DNA from: an uncultured Flavobacteriaceae bacterium
GTDB lineage: Bacteria > Bacteroidota > Bacteroidia > Flavobacteriales > Flavobacteriaceae
Direction of reading: 5' to 3'
Length of the DNA: 64,000 bases
Assembly: GCA_943789455.1 (NCBI GenBank)
Contig: CALSUE010000001.1
Location: 685,001 to 749,000 of the forward strand
Shown: one piece after another, positions 28,413 through 38,706 of the stretch
Layout: each line of letters begins with the position of its first letter
Numbering within the stretch: the stretch's first letter is position 1
The notes under the pieces: model-generated
What the model was told of the DNA's origin: nothing
The model's input: the letters and a program-made list of their open reading frames with translations, nothing else
The model's database searches: none
Position numbers and translations under genes: made by a program

Positions 28413-31400
28413 TTATGCTTTTATTAATTCTTCAAACATTGGTTCTTCTGTTGCGATTCGTTCTAAAGCGCGCTTATATTCAGTTGGCATCACTTTTACA
28501 AAGTTGTCTAAGCTTGTAGTCCAATCAGCTAATAATGTAGCGCCTTTTTTGCTTTCAGTGTATAAAACATGTTTTTCTATTATTGTTTTTAATTCGGCAG
28601 CATCTTCCTCAGAAATATATTCAAACTCGATAGTTTCTGTATTACAAAGACCGTTAGAAAATTTGTTTTCTGGATCATATACATAAGCGATTCCACCACT
28701 CATACCTGCGGCAAAATTTCTTCCTGTTTTTCCCAAAACAATTACTTTACCACCTGTCATGTATTCACAGCAGTGATCTCCAACTCCTTCTACAACTGCG
28801 GTTGCTCCTGAATTACGAACGGCAAACCGCTCTCCTGCAATTCCGTTAATGTAGGCTTGCCCATTTACAGCTCCAAATAAACAAACATTACCAACAATGA
28901 TATTGTTTTCTGCTAAAAAATCTGCTTTGACTGGTTTTTTTATAATTAGTTTCGCACCCGATAATCCTTTTCCTAAATAATCATTGGTATTACCCTCTAG
29001 AGTAAACGTTAATCCAAAAGACCCAAAAGCTCCAAAACTTTGTCCTGCAGAACCTGTAAAGTTGATATTTAAGGTGTCTTCAGGTAACCCTAAATGCCCA
29101 TAAATTTTTGAAATTTCATTGCTTATTATTGCTCCAACTGTACGATTTGTATTTTTAATTGGATATGCAAGGTTCATTTTTTCTTTTCTATATAAAGCTC
29201 TATGAGAATCTTTTAAAATAGTAAAATCTAAAACATTTTCTAAATTATGATCTTGTTCTTCAGTGTTCTTAAGGATCATGCTTTTATAGGCTGTAGGTCT
29301 ATGCAAGATGCTAGATAAATCTAATCCTTTTGCCTTGTAATGCTTGATAGCTTTATTTGAATTTATTTTATGTGTTTGACCAACCATCTCAGCTAAGGTT
29401 CTATAACCTAATTGAGCCATTATTTTTCTTAATTCTTCAGCTACATAAAAGAAGAAGTTAATTACGTGTTCAGGGGTTCCCTTAAAGTTTTTACGCAATT
29501 CTTTGTCTTGGGTAGCGATACCAACAGGACAAGTATTTAAGTGACATTTACGCATCATTATACAGCCAGAGGCAACTAGAGGAGCAGTAGCGAAACCGAA
29601 TTCTTCTGCACCTAACAAAGCCGCAATAGCAACATCTCTTCCTGTTTTTAATTGGCCGTCACACTCTACAACAATTCTACTTCGTAAACTATTCATTACC
29701 AACGTCTGCTGGGCTTCCGCTAAGCCAAGTTCCCAAGGCAACCCTGCGTGTTTTAGAGAGGTTAAAGGAGAAGCTCCAGTACCGCCATCATAACCAGATA
29801 TTAAAACAACATCTGCTTTAGCTTTCGCAACGCCAGCAGCAATAGTTCCAACACCAACTTCGGAAACTAATTTTACATTAATTCTTGCTTCACGATTTGC
29901 ATTTTTTAAATCAAAAATTAATTGTGCCAAATCTTCAATCGAATAAATATCGTGATGCGGAGGTGGAGAAATCAGTCCCACAAACGGGGTTGAATTTCTT
30001 GCATCTGCAATCCAAGGTAAAACTTTATAGCCCGGAAGTTGACCGCCTTCTCCTGGCTTGGCACCTTGTGCCATTTTTATTTGAATCTCTTTCGCATTTG
30101 TTAAATAATGAGAAGTTACCCCAAATCTTCCAGAGGCTACTTGTTTTATTGCAGAGTTTCTGCTATCGCCGTTTATATCTTTTTGAAAACGTTTTCTGTC
30201 TTCACCACCTTCACCAGAATTAGACTTTCCTCCAATTCTATTCATAGCGATGGCTAGGTTTTCGTGAGCTTCACGTGAAATAGAGCCATAAGACATGGCG
30301 CCTGTTTTAAAACGTTTTACAATCTCTGTCCAATCTTCTACCTCTTCCAAAGGAATAGGATCTAGGTTATCGAATTCAAATAAACCACGAATAGTCATTA
30401 AGCTTTCTGCTTGCTCATTAATAGCATTTGCATAAACATCGTAACTATCTTGGTCACTCAACCGAACAGCTTGCTGCAATTTAGATACGGTAGTTGGATT
30501 AAATAAATGACGTTCACCATTTCTTCTCCATCGATAATCGCCTCCAATATTTAAGCTTAAATTTTTATTAATTTTATTATCTGGATATGCTTGTTTGTAG
30601 CGTTGGTCAATTTCTTTTTCAATTTCATACAAGCCAACACCTTCTATCCTTGAAGCTGTGTAAGGAAAATATTTTTCTACAAATTGAGAGTTAAATCCAA
30701 CAATCTCAAAAATTTGAGAACCTCTGTAGGAATGCAGTGTAGAGATACCAATTTTGTTCATTACTTTCAAAATCCCTTTTCCAATTGCTGTATTAAAATT
30801 ATCAACAGCTTTTTGCTCATCCATCCCAGTAATGAAACCTTCTTTAACTTGCATTCTAATAATTTCATTTACCATGTATGGATTTACTGCACTTGCACCA
30901 TATCCAAATAAAGTAGCAAAATGATGTGGCTCACGGGGCTCTGCAGATTCAATAATAATATCAAAATAAGAGCGTTTACGTAAACGGTTTAATTGGTGAT
31001 TTACAAAAGAACAAGCAAGTAAAGCAGGAATTGGTGCAAGTTCTTGACTTATACCTCTATCAGAGAGAATGATAATATTATTCTTTTTTTCTAAGGCTTT
31101 CTCTACTTGAATAACAATATTGTCCAATGCATCTTCAAGACCATTTAATCCCTTTGATTTTGTGTATAAAATTTGAATAGTTTCTGCTTTGAAACTTTCA
31201 ATATCAATAGATCTTATTTTTTCTAAATCAGCATTAGAGATTACTGGATTTTGAATTCTTAGTTTTCGACATTGTCTCTCTGTGATGCTAAAAATATTTC
31301 TGTCTTTTCCTAAATTTAAACTAATATCCGTTACAATTTCTTCACGAATTCCATCTAGGGGCGGATTTGTAACTTGCGCAAATAATTGTTTAAAATAATT

Positions 31401-32924
31401 TGAAATTAATTGAGGTCTATCAGACAAAACAGCTAATGGTGTGTCAGTTCCCATTGAACCTAAAGCTTCTTTACCAACCAATGCCATTGGTGTAATTACT
31501 TCTTGAATGTCTTCAAAGGTATAATTAAATAATCGTTGGCGTGTTTTAACATCAATAGATTCTATAGGGCAAGTTTCACTTGTGTAAGGTACATCCTTTA
31601 GATGCAAACGTGTTTTATCTAACCATTCTTGATAAGTTCTTTCAGAAACAATTTTACTTTTTATTTCTTCATCTTCAATAATTCTTCCCTCATTCATGTC
31701 AACCAAGAACATTTTTCCTGGTTCTAGTCTTCCGTGTTCTTTTACGTCTTCTGGAGCAACATCTACTACACCAATTTCTGAAGACATGATTAATTTACCA
31801 CTTTTGGTAACTGTATACCTTGATGGTCTTAGACCATTCCTGTCTAATAAAGCTCCAATATAGTCTCCGTCTGTAAAAGGTACAGAGGCTGGACCATCCC
31901 AAGGTTCCATAATACATCCGTTGTATTCATAAAAAGCTTTACGCTCTTTAGACATGGTTTTATGTTTTTCCCAAGCTTCAGGAATCATCATCATCATAAT
32001 TTCCGGTAATGAACGTCCTGTATGTGTTAACAATTCAACTACCATATCCATAGAAGCAGAATCAGATTTACCTGGTAAAATTATTGGAAAAAGTTTGTCG
32101 ATTTGTGGTCCAAAAATATCACTTTTCATGATTTCTTCACGAACACGCATTCTACTTACATTGCCTCGTAGTGTGTTTATTTCTCCATTCTGACACATGT
32201 GTCTAAAAGGTTGTGCTAGTTCCCAAGTGGGCATTGTATTGGTTGAAAAACGTTGATGTACTAACGCTAAACGAGTAACTAAATCTATTTCTTGTAAATC
32301 TTTATAATAGGGCCCAATATCTTCAGGCATAATAATACCCTTATATATAATAGTGGTTATGGATAAACTTGGAATGTAAAAATAATTGCTTTCAGAAATT
32401 TTTGATTTTCTAATGGTGTGCTCTGCTATTTTTCTGGCGGCATATAGTTTCGCTTTAAAAGTAGCTTCGTCAATTTTATCAGTTTTTCCAATAAAAAGTT
32501 GTTCTATATTCGGTTCCGATGCTAAAGCTATTTCCCCTAATTGACAAGAATCTACAGGGACTTCTCTCCATCCTAAAACAGTAAGTCCTTGTATTTTTAG
32601 TTCTTTTTCAAAAATTGTTTTGCAAAAATAATATTGATTGGAAACTTTAGGAAGAAATACCATTCCAACTGCATATTCTCTTTGATTTGGAATGGAAAAA
32701 TCACATACTCTCTTAAAATAGTCATGAGGAATATCTATTAATAAACCAGCACCATCTCCTGTTTTTCCATCTGCACTAACGCCACCTCTATGCTCTAGTT
32801 TTACTAGTATTTCTAGTGCATCGTGTATAATTTGATTAGTTTTTTCTCCATTTAAGTTACAGATAAAACCAGCGCCACAATTTTCATGTTCAAACTCTGG
32901 TAAATATAGTCCTTGTTTCTCCAT
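28413..32924 (-). CDS. gltB: glutamate synthase (NADPH), large subunit
   Basis: This 1503-residue enzyme makes two glutamates from glutamine and 2-oxoglutarate. It starts [20 protein letters not shown]; Cys16 should become the N-terminal nucleophile after removal of a 15-residue propeptide, as in other class II amidotransferase-type GltB proteins. The FMN domain contains [19 protein letters not shown], and the 3Fe-4S cysteines are in [15 protein letters not shown]. The C-terminal beta-helix domain ([11 protein letters not shown] onward) is complete. It heads the gltBD operon; a -7-like TAGATTTG lies about 20 bases upstream of the ATG. Confidence 0.98.
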   Translation of the reverse strand: MEKQGLYLPEFEHENCGAGFICNLNGEKTNQIIHDALEILVKLEHRGGVSADGKTGDGAGLLIDIPHDYFKRVCDFSIPNQREYAVGMVFLPKVSNQYYFCKTIFEKELKIQGLTVLGWREVPVDSCQLGEIALASEPNIEQLFIGKTDKIDEATFKAKLYAARKIAEHTIRKSKISESNYFYIPSLSITTIIYKGIIMPEDIGPYYKDLQEIDLVTRLALVHQRFSTNTMPTWELAQPFRHMCQNGEINTLRGNVSRMRVREEIMKSDIFGPQIDKLFPIILPGKSDSASMDMVVELLTHTGRSLPEIMMMMIPEAWEKHKTMSKERKAFYEYNGCIMEPWDGPASVPFTDGDYIGALLDRNGLRPSRYTVTKSGKLIMSSEIGVVDVAPEDVKEHGRLEPGKMFLVDMNEGRIIEDEEIKSKIVSERTYQEWLDKTRLHLKDVPYTSETCPIESIDVKTRQRLFNYTFEDIQEVITPMALVGKEALGSMGTDTPLAVLSDRPQLISNYFKQLFAQVTNPPLDGIREEIVTDISLNLGKDRNIFSITERQCRKLRIQNPVISNADLEKIRSIDIESFKAETIQILYTKSKGLNGLEDALDNIVIQVEKALEKKNNIIILSDRGISQELAPIPALLACSFVNHQLNRLRKRSYFDIIIESAEPREPHHFATLFGYGASAVNPYMVNEIIRMQVKEGFITGMDEQKAVDNFNTAIGKGILKVMNKIGISTLHSYRGSQIFEIVGFNSQFVEKYFPYTASRIEGVGLYEIEKEIDQRYKQAYPDNKINKNLSLNIGGDYRWRRNGERHLFNPTTVSKLQQAVRLSDQDSYDVYANAINEQAESLMTIRGLFEFDNLDPIPLEEVEDWTEIVKRFKTGAMSYGSISREAHENLAIAMNRIGGKSNSGEGGEDRKRFQKDINGDSRNSAIKQVASGRFGVTSHYLTNAKEIQIKMAQGAKPGEGGQLPGYKVLPWIADARNSTPFVGLISPPPHHDIYSIEDLAQLIFDLKNANREARINVKLVSEVGVGTIAAGVAKAKADVVLISGYDGGTGASPLTSLKHAGLPWELGLAEAQQTLVMNSLRSRIVVECDGQLKTGRDVAIAALLGAEEFGFATAPLVASGCIMMRKCHLNTCPVGIATQDKELRKNFKGTPEHVINFFFYVAEELRKIMAQLGYRTLAEMVGQTHKINSNKAIKHYKAKGLDLSSILHRPTAYKSMILKNTEEQDHNLENVLDFTILKDSHRALYRKEKMNLAYPIKNTNRTVGAIISNEISKIYGHLGLPEDTLNINFTGSAGQSFGAFGSFGLTFTLEGNTNDYLGKGLSGAKLIIKKPVKADFLAENNIIVGNVCLFGAVNGQAYINGIAGERFAVRNSGATAVVEGVGDHCCEYMTGGKVIVLGKTGRNFAAGMSGGIAYVYDPENKFSNGLCNTETIEFEYISEEDAAELKTIIEKHVLYTESKKGATLLADWTTSLDNFVKVMPTEYKRALERIATEEPMFEELIKA

Positions 32925-32944
32925 ATTGTATTCAATTATATATA

Positions 32945-32952
32945 CAAATCTA
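32945..32952 (-). promoter_or_regulatory. candidate -7 promoter element for gltB
   Basis: The minus strand reads TAGATTTG, a consensus TAnnTTTG match, 20 bases before the gltB ATG. The -33 region has no exact TTG at 19 bases. The leader would be very short. Confidence 0.4.
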
Positions 32953-33081
32953 TGTTTTTTGTTGAATATAATTCTGTAATTAGACTTGTTTGATGTAAGT
33001 TTTGCGATGAAAACAAAAATCCATTACAAAAAATTTATTTATGATAAAATAAAAGGTTTTAATTACCATATTCATAAAAAC

Positions 33082-33123
33082 AAATAATACACCTTTAAGA
33101 TTAATCTTAAAGGTGTATTATTT
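33082..33123. terminator. 42-bp perfect palindrome after amt, likely bidirectional terminator
   Basis: The two 21-base halves (starting AAATAATACACC, ending GGTGTATTATTT) are exactly complementary, with a TTAA centre. It lies 15 bases beyond the amt stop, so it probably ends that transcript. It also lies about 130 bases upstream of the gltB promoter region. Terminators usually have an unpaired loop, so complete symmetry over 42 bases is unusual. Confidence 0.65.
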
Positions 33124-33138
33124 AATTAGTTTAAAAAA

Positions 33139-34365
33139 TTAATGTTCGTTTAATCTAAAATCTGGATACGCGTCCATACCATGTTCATGAGCATCTAGAC
33201 CTTCTAATTCTTCTCTTTCACTAACTCTAATACCTATAGTTTTCTTTAAAGTGAAGATAATTAAGAATGATGTAATTATACAAAAAGCAGCATAACAAGC
33301 AACACCTGTTAATTGGATTAAGACTGTGTGCTCTGGATTTGTTGAAAAAATACCTACAGCTAGAGTTCCCCAAATACCACATATTAAATGTACAGCAATT
33401 GCACCAACAGGATCGTCTAATTTTATAGCATCAATAAATGAAACAGCAAACACAATTAAAGCACCAGCTATACCTCCAATAATAATTGCACTTTCGGGAG
33501 TCATTACATCTGCACCAGCAGTTATACCAACTAAACCACCTAAAATACCATTTAAAAACATTGTCAAATCTAAATTTTTATACTTAATAAATGACACTGA
33601 TACTGCAACTACTCCACCTGCTGCTGCTGCCATACAAGTTGTTACTAAAGTTAATGAGGTTAATTCTGGATCTGCAGAAAGTACAGAGCCTCCATTAAAA
33701 CCAAACCATCCTAACCAAAGAATTAGCACACCAGCAGTTGCTATAGGTATATTGTGCCCAGGAATTGCTTGTGGTTTTCCATTTTTGAATTTTCCGATTC
33801 GAGATCCTAAAAGGTAAACAGCAACTAATGCAGCCCAACCACCAACAGAATGTACTAATGTAGAACCTGCGAAATCATAAAATCCTATTTGATCTAAAAA
33901 TCCTCCACCCCATTTCCATGAACCTGCAATTGGGTATACTAAACCAACATAAAGAATCGTAAATATCATAAATGCGCCTATTTTCATACGTTCAGCAACT
34001 GCTCCTGAAACAATTGTTGCTGCAGTTGCTGCAAACATTCCTTGAAATAGGAAATCTGTCCACCATGTGTAACCACCATCAGCATATTCTGGAGTCATTC
34101 CGTTTTCAGGAGGTATAATTCCAAAACCTGCGAAGTCTAAAAATCCAGCAGAACCTTCTTCAAAACCAGGATACATCAAGTTGAATCCTACTATGTAATA
34201 AAGTAATAATCCAACTGTGATTATGAATATGTTTTTAAATAAAATATTAATTGTGTTTTTTTGTCTTGTTAAGCCAATTTCTAAAAATGCAAAACCTGTA
34301 TGCATAAAGAAAACCAGAGCTGTACAGATCATCATCCATACATTATTTGTTGTTAATAATTCCAT
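33139..34365 (-). CDS. amt: ammonium transporter (second copy)
   Basis: This integral membrane protein moves ammonium or ammonia across the inner membrane. About eleven hydrophobic helices are evident. The twin pore histidines lie in LVHSVGGWAALVAVYLLG and AVHLICGIWGTLAVG, and DFAGSTLVHSVGG is the Amt signature. The 408-residue protein lacks the N-terminal extension seen in the other copy and has a cytoplasmic tail ending in DFRLNEH. It follows the PII gene after 20 bases, the usual amt-glnK pairing in reverse order. Confidence 0.95.
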   Translation of the reverse strand: MELLTTNNVWMMICTALVFFMHTGFAFLEIGLTRQKNTINILFKNIFIITVGLLLYYIVGFNLMYPGFEEGSAGFLDFAGFGIIPPENGMTPEYADGGYTWWTDFLFQGMFAATAATIVSGAVAERMKIGAFMIFTILYVGLVYPIAGSWKWGGGFLDQIGFYDFAGSTLVHSVGGWAALVAVYLLGSRIGKFKNGKPQAIPGHNIPIATAGVLILWLGWFGFNGGSVLSADPELTSLTLVTTCMAAAAGGVVAVSVSFIKYKNLDLTMFLNGILGGLVGITAGADVMTPESAIIIGGIAGALIVFAVSFIDAIKLDDPVGAIAVHLICGIWGTLAVGIFSTNPEHTVLIQLTGVACYAAFCIITSFLIIFTLKKTIGIRVSEREELEGLDAHEHGMDAYPDFRLNEH

Positions 34366-34385
34366 AATTAAATTTTTCTAATAGT

Positions 34386-34724
34386 TTAGTTTAAAGTTTC
34401 TCCTCCTTTAGCTCCAGTTCTAATTCTGTAAACCTCTTTAATATCTGAGATAAATATTTTACCATCTCCAACTTCTCCAGTAGAGCCAGCTTCTAGAATT
34501 GCTTTAATGGTAACTTGTTCAAAATCATCATTTACAACTATAGATAAGTATCTTCGTTGAATATCGCTAGTGCTATAAGAAACACCTCTATATACATGGC
34601 CTTCTTTTTCGTTACCTAAACCAGTAACATCCCAGTAAGAGAAGAAGTTGACTCCTACATTGTGTAAAGCATCTTTGACTTTACTAAATTTTGATTTTCT
34701 AATGATTGCTTCTATTTTCTTCAT
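34386..34724 (-). CDS. glnK: PII nitrogen regulatory protein
   Basis: This 112-residue PII protein has the typical MKKIEAIIRKSKF start, the C-terminal GDGKIFISDIKEVYRIRTG signature and a T-loop with YRGVSY. Tyr50 here equals the uridylylated Tyr51 of enterobacterial PII. Residues 25-35 (VNFFSYWDVTG) and the segment after the T-loop differ from GlnB of proteobacteria. Position between two amt genes argues for the GlnK role of binding and closing Amt when nitrogen is plentiful. Whether it is modified at Tyr50 is not known. Confidence 0.92.
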   Translation of the reverse strand: MKKIEAIIRKSKFSKVKDALHNVGVNFFSYWDVTGLGNEKEGHVYRGVSYSTSDIQRRYLSIVVNDDFEQVTIKAILEAGSTGEVGDGKIFISDIKEVYRIRTGAKGGETLN

Positions 34725-34783
34725 GATAATTAGTATTGGTTTTTAAAAGTTTTTTAAAAATTAGTGAAATTTATTTATAAGAT

Positions 34784-34818
34784 AAAATCACACAGCTTTA
34801 TTAAAGATGTGTGATTTT
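34784..34818 (-). terminator. hairpin between the first amt and the PII gene
   Basis: An 11-bp stem (AAAATCACACA with TGTGTGATTTT) plus an inner CTTT/AAAG stem lies 25 bases downstream of the amt stop, and the minus strand continues TTTTATCTT. It is likely a terminator, possibly partial, which would separate or dampen expression of PII and the second amt relative to the upstream porin and amt genes. Confidence 0.65.
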
Positions 34819-34842
34819 AACAAAAATAATTAAATTATCGAT

Positions 34843-36216
34843 CTATTTATCTTCTTCAAATTCTCTTAGTCTTTTTCCAGGATAAGCAATTGTTCCGTGC
34901 TCTGAAATATCTAAGCCTGCTAATTCAACATCCTCAGTTACTCTTAAGCCTATTGTTTTCTTTAAAATAAAGAAAATAACAAAAGACAACACCACAGCCC
35001 ATAACCCATAAGCTAAAGCGCCTATTGCTTGAGCACCTAATTGAGATGCGCCTCCACCGTTAAATAATCCAATACCTGTATCTCCATCTATACCCCAGAG
35101 ACCAATTACTAAAGTACCCCAAACACCAGCAACACCATGAACGGAAGCAGCACCAATAGCATCATCAATTTTTAATTTCTTTTCTATAAATTCTATTGAA
35201 AAAACAACTAAAATTCCTCCTAATAATCCTGCTAAAACAGCACCTTCAGAGGACATGTTACCACATCCTGCAGTGATACTAACCAATCCTGCCAAGGCAC
35301 CATTAAGTGTTTGAGCTAAGTGTGGTTTTCCATACCAAACCCAAGTAGTAATTAAAGCACCTAGACCTCCCGAAGCAGCAGCTAAATTTGTAATTAACAC
35401 CACATTTGAAGCACCAACAGCATCTGCACCACCCCACGCTAATTGGGATCCACCGTTAAATCCAAACCATCCTAACCATAAGATAAAAACTCCTAATGTT
35501 GCTAATACTTGGTTGTGACCTGGTATTGGCATTACTTTTCCGTTTACAAATTTCCCAATTCTTGGTCCTACCATAAAAGCGGCTACTAAAGCTGCCCATC
35601 CACCAACAGAATGTACTATGGAAGATCCAGCAAAATCTATGAAACCTAACTCAGTTAACCAACCAGAACCTTGCCACTGCCATCCTCCAGATATTGGATA
35701 AATAATAGCTGTCATCACTATAGAAAAAATGATGTAAGTAGAATACTTAGTTCTCCCTGCAATAGCACCTGACACAATGGTTGCAGCTGTTGCAGCAAAC
35801 ATTGTCTGGAAGAATAAATCTGCACCTTCTCCTTGAAATAAACCACTCCAGAAAAACCATCCATTAGATGTATCTCCATACATTAGAGAGTATCCAACTA
35901 ACCAATAGGTTAAAGATCCAACACAAATGTCTAGGATATTTTTCATTGCAATATTTACTGCATTTTTAGATCTAGTCATACCAGATTCTACTAAGGTGAA
36001 TCCTGCTTGCATAAAGAATACTAAAATACCTGATAACAACATCCAAAGCATTCCCATGTCTCCATATATTGACTCAGTTGTAGAGGCGACTGCAGCATCT
36101 ACAGCAGCTGAAAGCTGTTCTTGAGTAACACCAGTAACTACTTGCAAACTATCTAAAGTAGTCTCTTGAATTACACTTGGTAAATTTGAGATTAATGTGG
36201 GTAAAAAATTAGTCAT
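34843..36216 (-). CDS. amt: ammonium transporter (first copy, with N-terminal extension)
   Basis: The 457-residue Amt protein has the pore histidines in IVHSVGGWAALVAAF and SVHGVAGVWGTLVIG, and the FAGSSIVHSVGG signature. About 55 residues rich in Thr, Ser and Ala precede the first membrane helix; Amt proteins often place such a segment outside. It differs clearly from the second copy, so this is an old duplication. The C-terminal tail carries the PII-interacting DISEHGTIAYPG type motif. The porin gene lies just upstream (34 bases), the PII gene downstream past a hairpin. Confidence 0.95.
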   Translation of the reverse strand: MTNFLPTLISNLPSVIQETTLDSLQVVTGVTQEQLSAAVDAAVASTTESIYGDMGMLWMLLSGILVFFMQAGFTLVESGMTRSKNAVNIAMKNILDICVGSLTYWLVGYSLMYGDTSNGWFFWSGLFQGEGADLFFQTMFAATAATIVSGAIAGRTKYSTYIIFSIVMTAIIYPISGGWQWQGSGWLTELGFIDFAGSSIVHSVGGWAALVAAFMVGPRIGKFVNGKVMPIPGHNQVLATLGVFILWLGWFGFNGGSQLAWGGADAVGASNVVLITNLAAASGGLGALITTWVWYGKPHLAQTLNGALAGLVSITAGCGNMSSEGAVLAGLLGGILVVFSIEFIEKKLKIDDAIGAASVHGVAGVWGTLVIGLWGIDGDTGIGLFNGGGASQLGAQAIGALAYGLWAVVLSFVIFFILKKTIGLRVTEDVELAGLDISEHGTIAYPGKRLREFEEDK

Positions 36217-36250
36217 AATTTTAAATTTTAAATTTTAAATTAATATTTAT

Positions 36251-37282
36251 TTAGAAAGAATAAACAGCGGCTATTGTTAAACCAGTTACATTTTCTTTTC
36301 CTCCGACAAAAATTATATCGTCACCTGAAGTATCATATCTTAATTCTGTAATTAGCTTTAAACTATCTGAAAGTGTAGTGTTTCCTGTTAGCGTAAATGC
36401 TGAAATTGATTGATTTCCAGCACCAGAAGTTAGTGTGAAAAATTCTGGTCTTAATCCTAAAGCAAAAGTATCAGAAAACTCATTTTGAAGATATAAAGCA
36501 AAACCTTGGTAACCTGAATCTGAATCTTCTGAATTTGAATATGCAGCATTAATTCCAAAGAAGAAAGAATCTGACAAGTCAAAACCACCTGTATAATCTA
36601 AATACAACACGTCTGAAGAACCAAAACCATCTGCACCGTATGCCAGGTTAAAGAATTGGTCTTTGTAACCAACTTGAAAACCAAGTTGATAATAATCATA
36701 ATAGGTTTCCTCACCATTGTCATCTATTGTACCATAAAAATTTGAACCAGCTGTTAATCCATGAGGGTTGGTTACAGCAAGCATAAAAGATAAATCGTCT
36801 GAGGCAGCATAATCTAATTTTAATCCAGTATGTGAAAATGGACCAGCGTTAAATAAGTAAGACACAGAATAATTAAAATTTCCAGTTGGAGATATAACCT
36901 CGTACCCATAAAATGTATTAAATTGTCCCAAAGTAAACGTTACTTTATCGGAAGCATTATAGTAGGCATACAATTGATTGATTGCTCCGTTATATGCATT
37001 TGCAGCATTTGCTCGAGGCCCAAAAGCTAAATCTGCAACAACCCCAGCTTTTCCTTTTTCATAAGTAAAAACAGTATTAGCCATTCCTAGACCAAAACCA
37101 TTGGCAGGTACATCAGATAATGTCCCAACAGTTCCGACTTCTGAAGTTGATAGATTTGTAGAAAAATAGGTATCAACACTTCCACTGAGTGTAAATGTTC
37201 CTTTTTCATCTTTTTCTTGAGAGTACATGTTATAACTTGAGAATACTACAAATGATAACATGATTAATTTAATTTTTTTCAT
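36251..37282 (-). CDS. outer-membrane beta-barrel porin of the ammonium operon
   Basis: The 343-residue protein has a signal peptide (MKKIKLIMLSFVVFSSYNMYSQ, cleavage near residue 22). The mature part is rich in alternating aromatic and Gly/Ser/Asp residues and ends in AAVYSF with the terminal aromatic of outer-membrane proteins. These traits indicate a beta-barrel. It belongs to the putative porin/outer-membrane beta-barrel group of Bacteroidota; no substrate is known. Its position as the first gene ahead of amt suggests passage of ammonium or small nitrogen compounds across the outer membrane. Confidence 0.85.
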   Translation of the reverse strand: MKKIKLIMLSFVVFSSYNMYSQEKDEKGTFTLSGSVDTYFSTNLSTSEVGTVGTLSDVPANGFGLGMANTVFTYEKGKAGVVADLAFGPRANAANAYNGAINQLYAYYNASDKVTFTLGQFNTFYGYEVISPTGNFNYSVSYLFNAGPFSHTGLKLDYAASDDLSFMLAVTNPHGLTAGSNFYGTIDDNGEETYYDYYQLGFQVGYKDQFFNLAYGADGFGSSDVLYLDYTGGFDLSDSFFFGINAAYSNSEDSDSGYQGFALYLQNEFSDTFALGLRPEFFTLTSGAGNQSISAFTLTGNTTLSDSLKLITELRYDTSGDDIIFVGGKENVTGLTIAAVYSF

Positions 37283-37673
37283 TTCTTAATTTAGTTAAAG
37301 TTTTACGCTGCTAATTTTAAACAAAAAACTCACAACACCAAATAGACAAAGGGATGCAGGCTTACGAAAATGTTTTCGTAAGTAAGGTGTCTGTCAAAAA
37401 AAGGGCTCTAAAAATCAGAAATATGTAATATCTGTAATTGTGAAAGAAGTCAAAATATGAATATCTCTTTATAAAGAATCAATTTTATCATATTCATAAA
37501 AATAAGGTTTTTTTAAAAAAATATTAACATCAAATTGTTTAAAACACTGATAATATTCTATTGTAAACAATTAAATGAAGTAAATAATTAAAAATAATGT
37601 ATTTTAATAAAAGTAAAGAGACAAAAAAATAGGGTTGGAATAATAATTAATTTTTCTTTTAGAAAAAGATAAG
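37283..37673. other. 391-base upstream region of the porin-amt operon
   Basis: It holds the 22-bp palindrome listed next, an inverted pair ATATGAATAT (37,455-37,464) and ATATTCATA (37,490-37,498), and AT-rich spacer. No exact TAnnTTTG promoter and no sigma-54 type GG-N10-GC element was seen on the minus strand. No gene is present. Confidence 0.6.
37361..37382. promoter_or_regulatory. 22-bp dyad, candidate operator upstream of porin-amt
   Basis: Perfect 10-base arms, CTTACGAAAA and TTTTCGTAAG, surround a central TG. The site lies 79 bases upstream of the porin start codon. It is followed by no T-run, so it is more likely a binding site for a dimeric regulator than a terminator. Outside it, AGACA (37,344) and TGTCT (37,388) could extend the symmetry with unequal gaps. 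Confidence 0.5.
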
Positions 37674-38429
37674 TTAGTTTTTAAACTTTCTTAACCTCTC
37701 TTTTGTATAATTTGATAGCGCCAATCTTCCACTAATTTTAGCTTGTTCATGTAATAATGTACCCCAGTGATCTGTATCTCTCCAAAATGATATTTTTAGT
37801 TCTTTCATAGCTTCATCATTATAGCTACATAGTTGGTCAGCAAAAATCTGCACTTCTCGGTCTAGTTCTATAATACTTTCAAAAACCTCTGCATATAAGC
37901 CATGTTGTTTTGCCCATAAAGCAGAATAAAACTTTGTTGGATTTAAAGAGATTTGTGATAGGGAACTTAATCCTATTTTACGTTCAATCACAGGACCAAT
38001 AACAAATGGCCCAATACCTATATTAAGTTCACTCAATTTAATTTCTGCATGTTTTGTTGCTAAACAATAATCGCAAGCAGCTATAATACCTAAACCTCCA
38101 CCTACTGCTTTTCCTTGAACTCTTCCAATAATAATCTTTGGACAAGTTCGCATTACATTGATAACATTAGCAAACCCAGAAAAAAATACTTTTCCTGATT
38201 CTTCATCAGTAATATTTATTAATTCAGTAAAACTAGCCCCAGCACAAAAAGTTCGATCTCCTCCACTTTGTAATACAATTACTTTGACCTCTTTATTTAA
38301 TCCGGCGCGCTCTATTAAATTAACTAATTTTTGTAAAATATCTCCTGGCAATGAATTATGGGATGGGTGGTAAAACTCAATATATGCTATTTGACCTTCA
38401 ATTGATTGCTTGACGTAAGGATGATTCAT
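37674..38429 (-). CDS. enoyl-CoA hydratase/isomerase family protein
   Basis: This crotonase-fold protein has the oxyanion-hole segments CAGASFTEL near residue 62 and GKAVGGGLGIIAACD near 106. The second catalytic glutamate (E164 of classical hydratase) is kept as E134 in SELNIGIG, but the first (E144) is replaced by Gly114. It may therefore catalyse isomerisation or another CoA reaction. The open frame extends 16 codons upstream, but the ATG giving MNHPYVKQSIEGQIAYIEF fits the family, for 251 residues. No partner gene adjoins it, so the substrate is unknown. Confidence 0.85.
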   Translation of the reverse strand: MNHPYVKQSIEGQIAYIEFYHPSHNSLPGDILQKLVNLIERAGLNKEVKVIVLQSGGDRTFCAGASFTELINITDEESGKVFFSGFANVINVMRTCPKIIIGRVQGKAVGGGLGIIAACDYCLATKHAEIKLSELNIGIGPFVIGPVIERKIGLSSLSQISLNPTKFYSALWAKQHGLYAEVFESIIELDREVQIFADQLCSYNDEAMKELKISFWRDTDHWGTLLHEQAKISGRLALSNYTKERLRKFKN

Positions 38430-38706
38430 TTTAAATCTATTTTTTCTATTGTAAAAATACCATAAATAATCTATCACAGGAATAGAGTATACAATTAATC
38501 ATTAAATTTTAAAAAATAATTAAATTGGAGAATTAGTTTTTCTCAAAGCAATGATAATTATGAACCAAAGGATAAAAGAAGTTTTAAGTATCCCATAAAT
38601 AATTAATAGAAAAATCTATTAATGTAACTATAGTTGAATTTGTTTCACTATTTTAGTTAATAATTGCGTAGATAATTACACAAAATGTTATTATACAATA
38701 TATTAC

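Noticed and set aside
37283..37673. Sigma-54 promoter for the porin-amt operon
   Set aside because: No GG-N10-GC arrangement was found on the minus strand in this interval.
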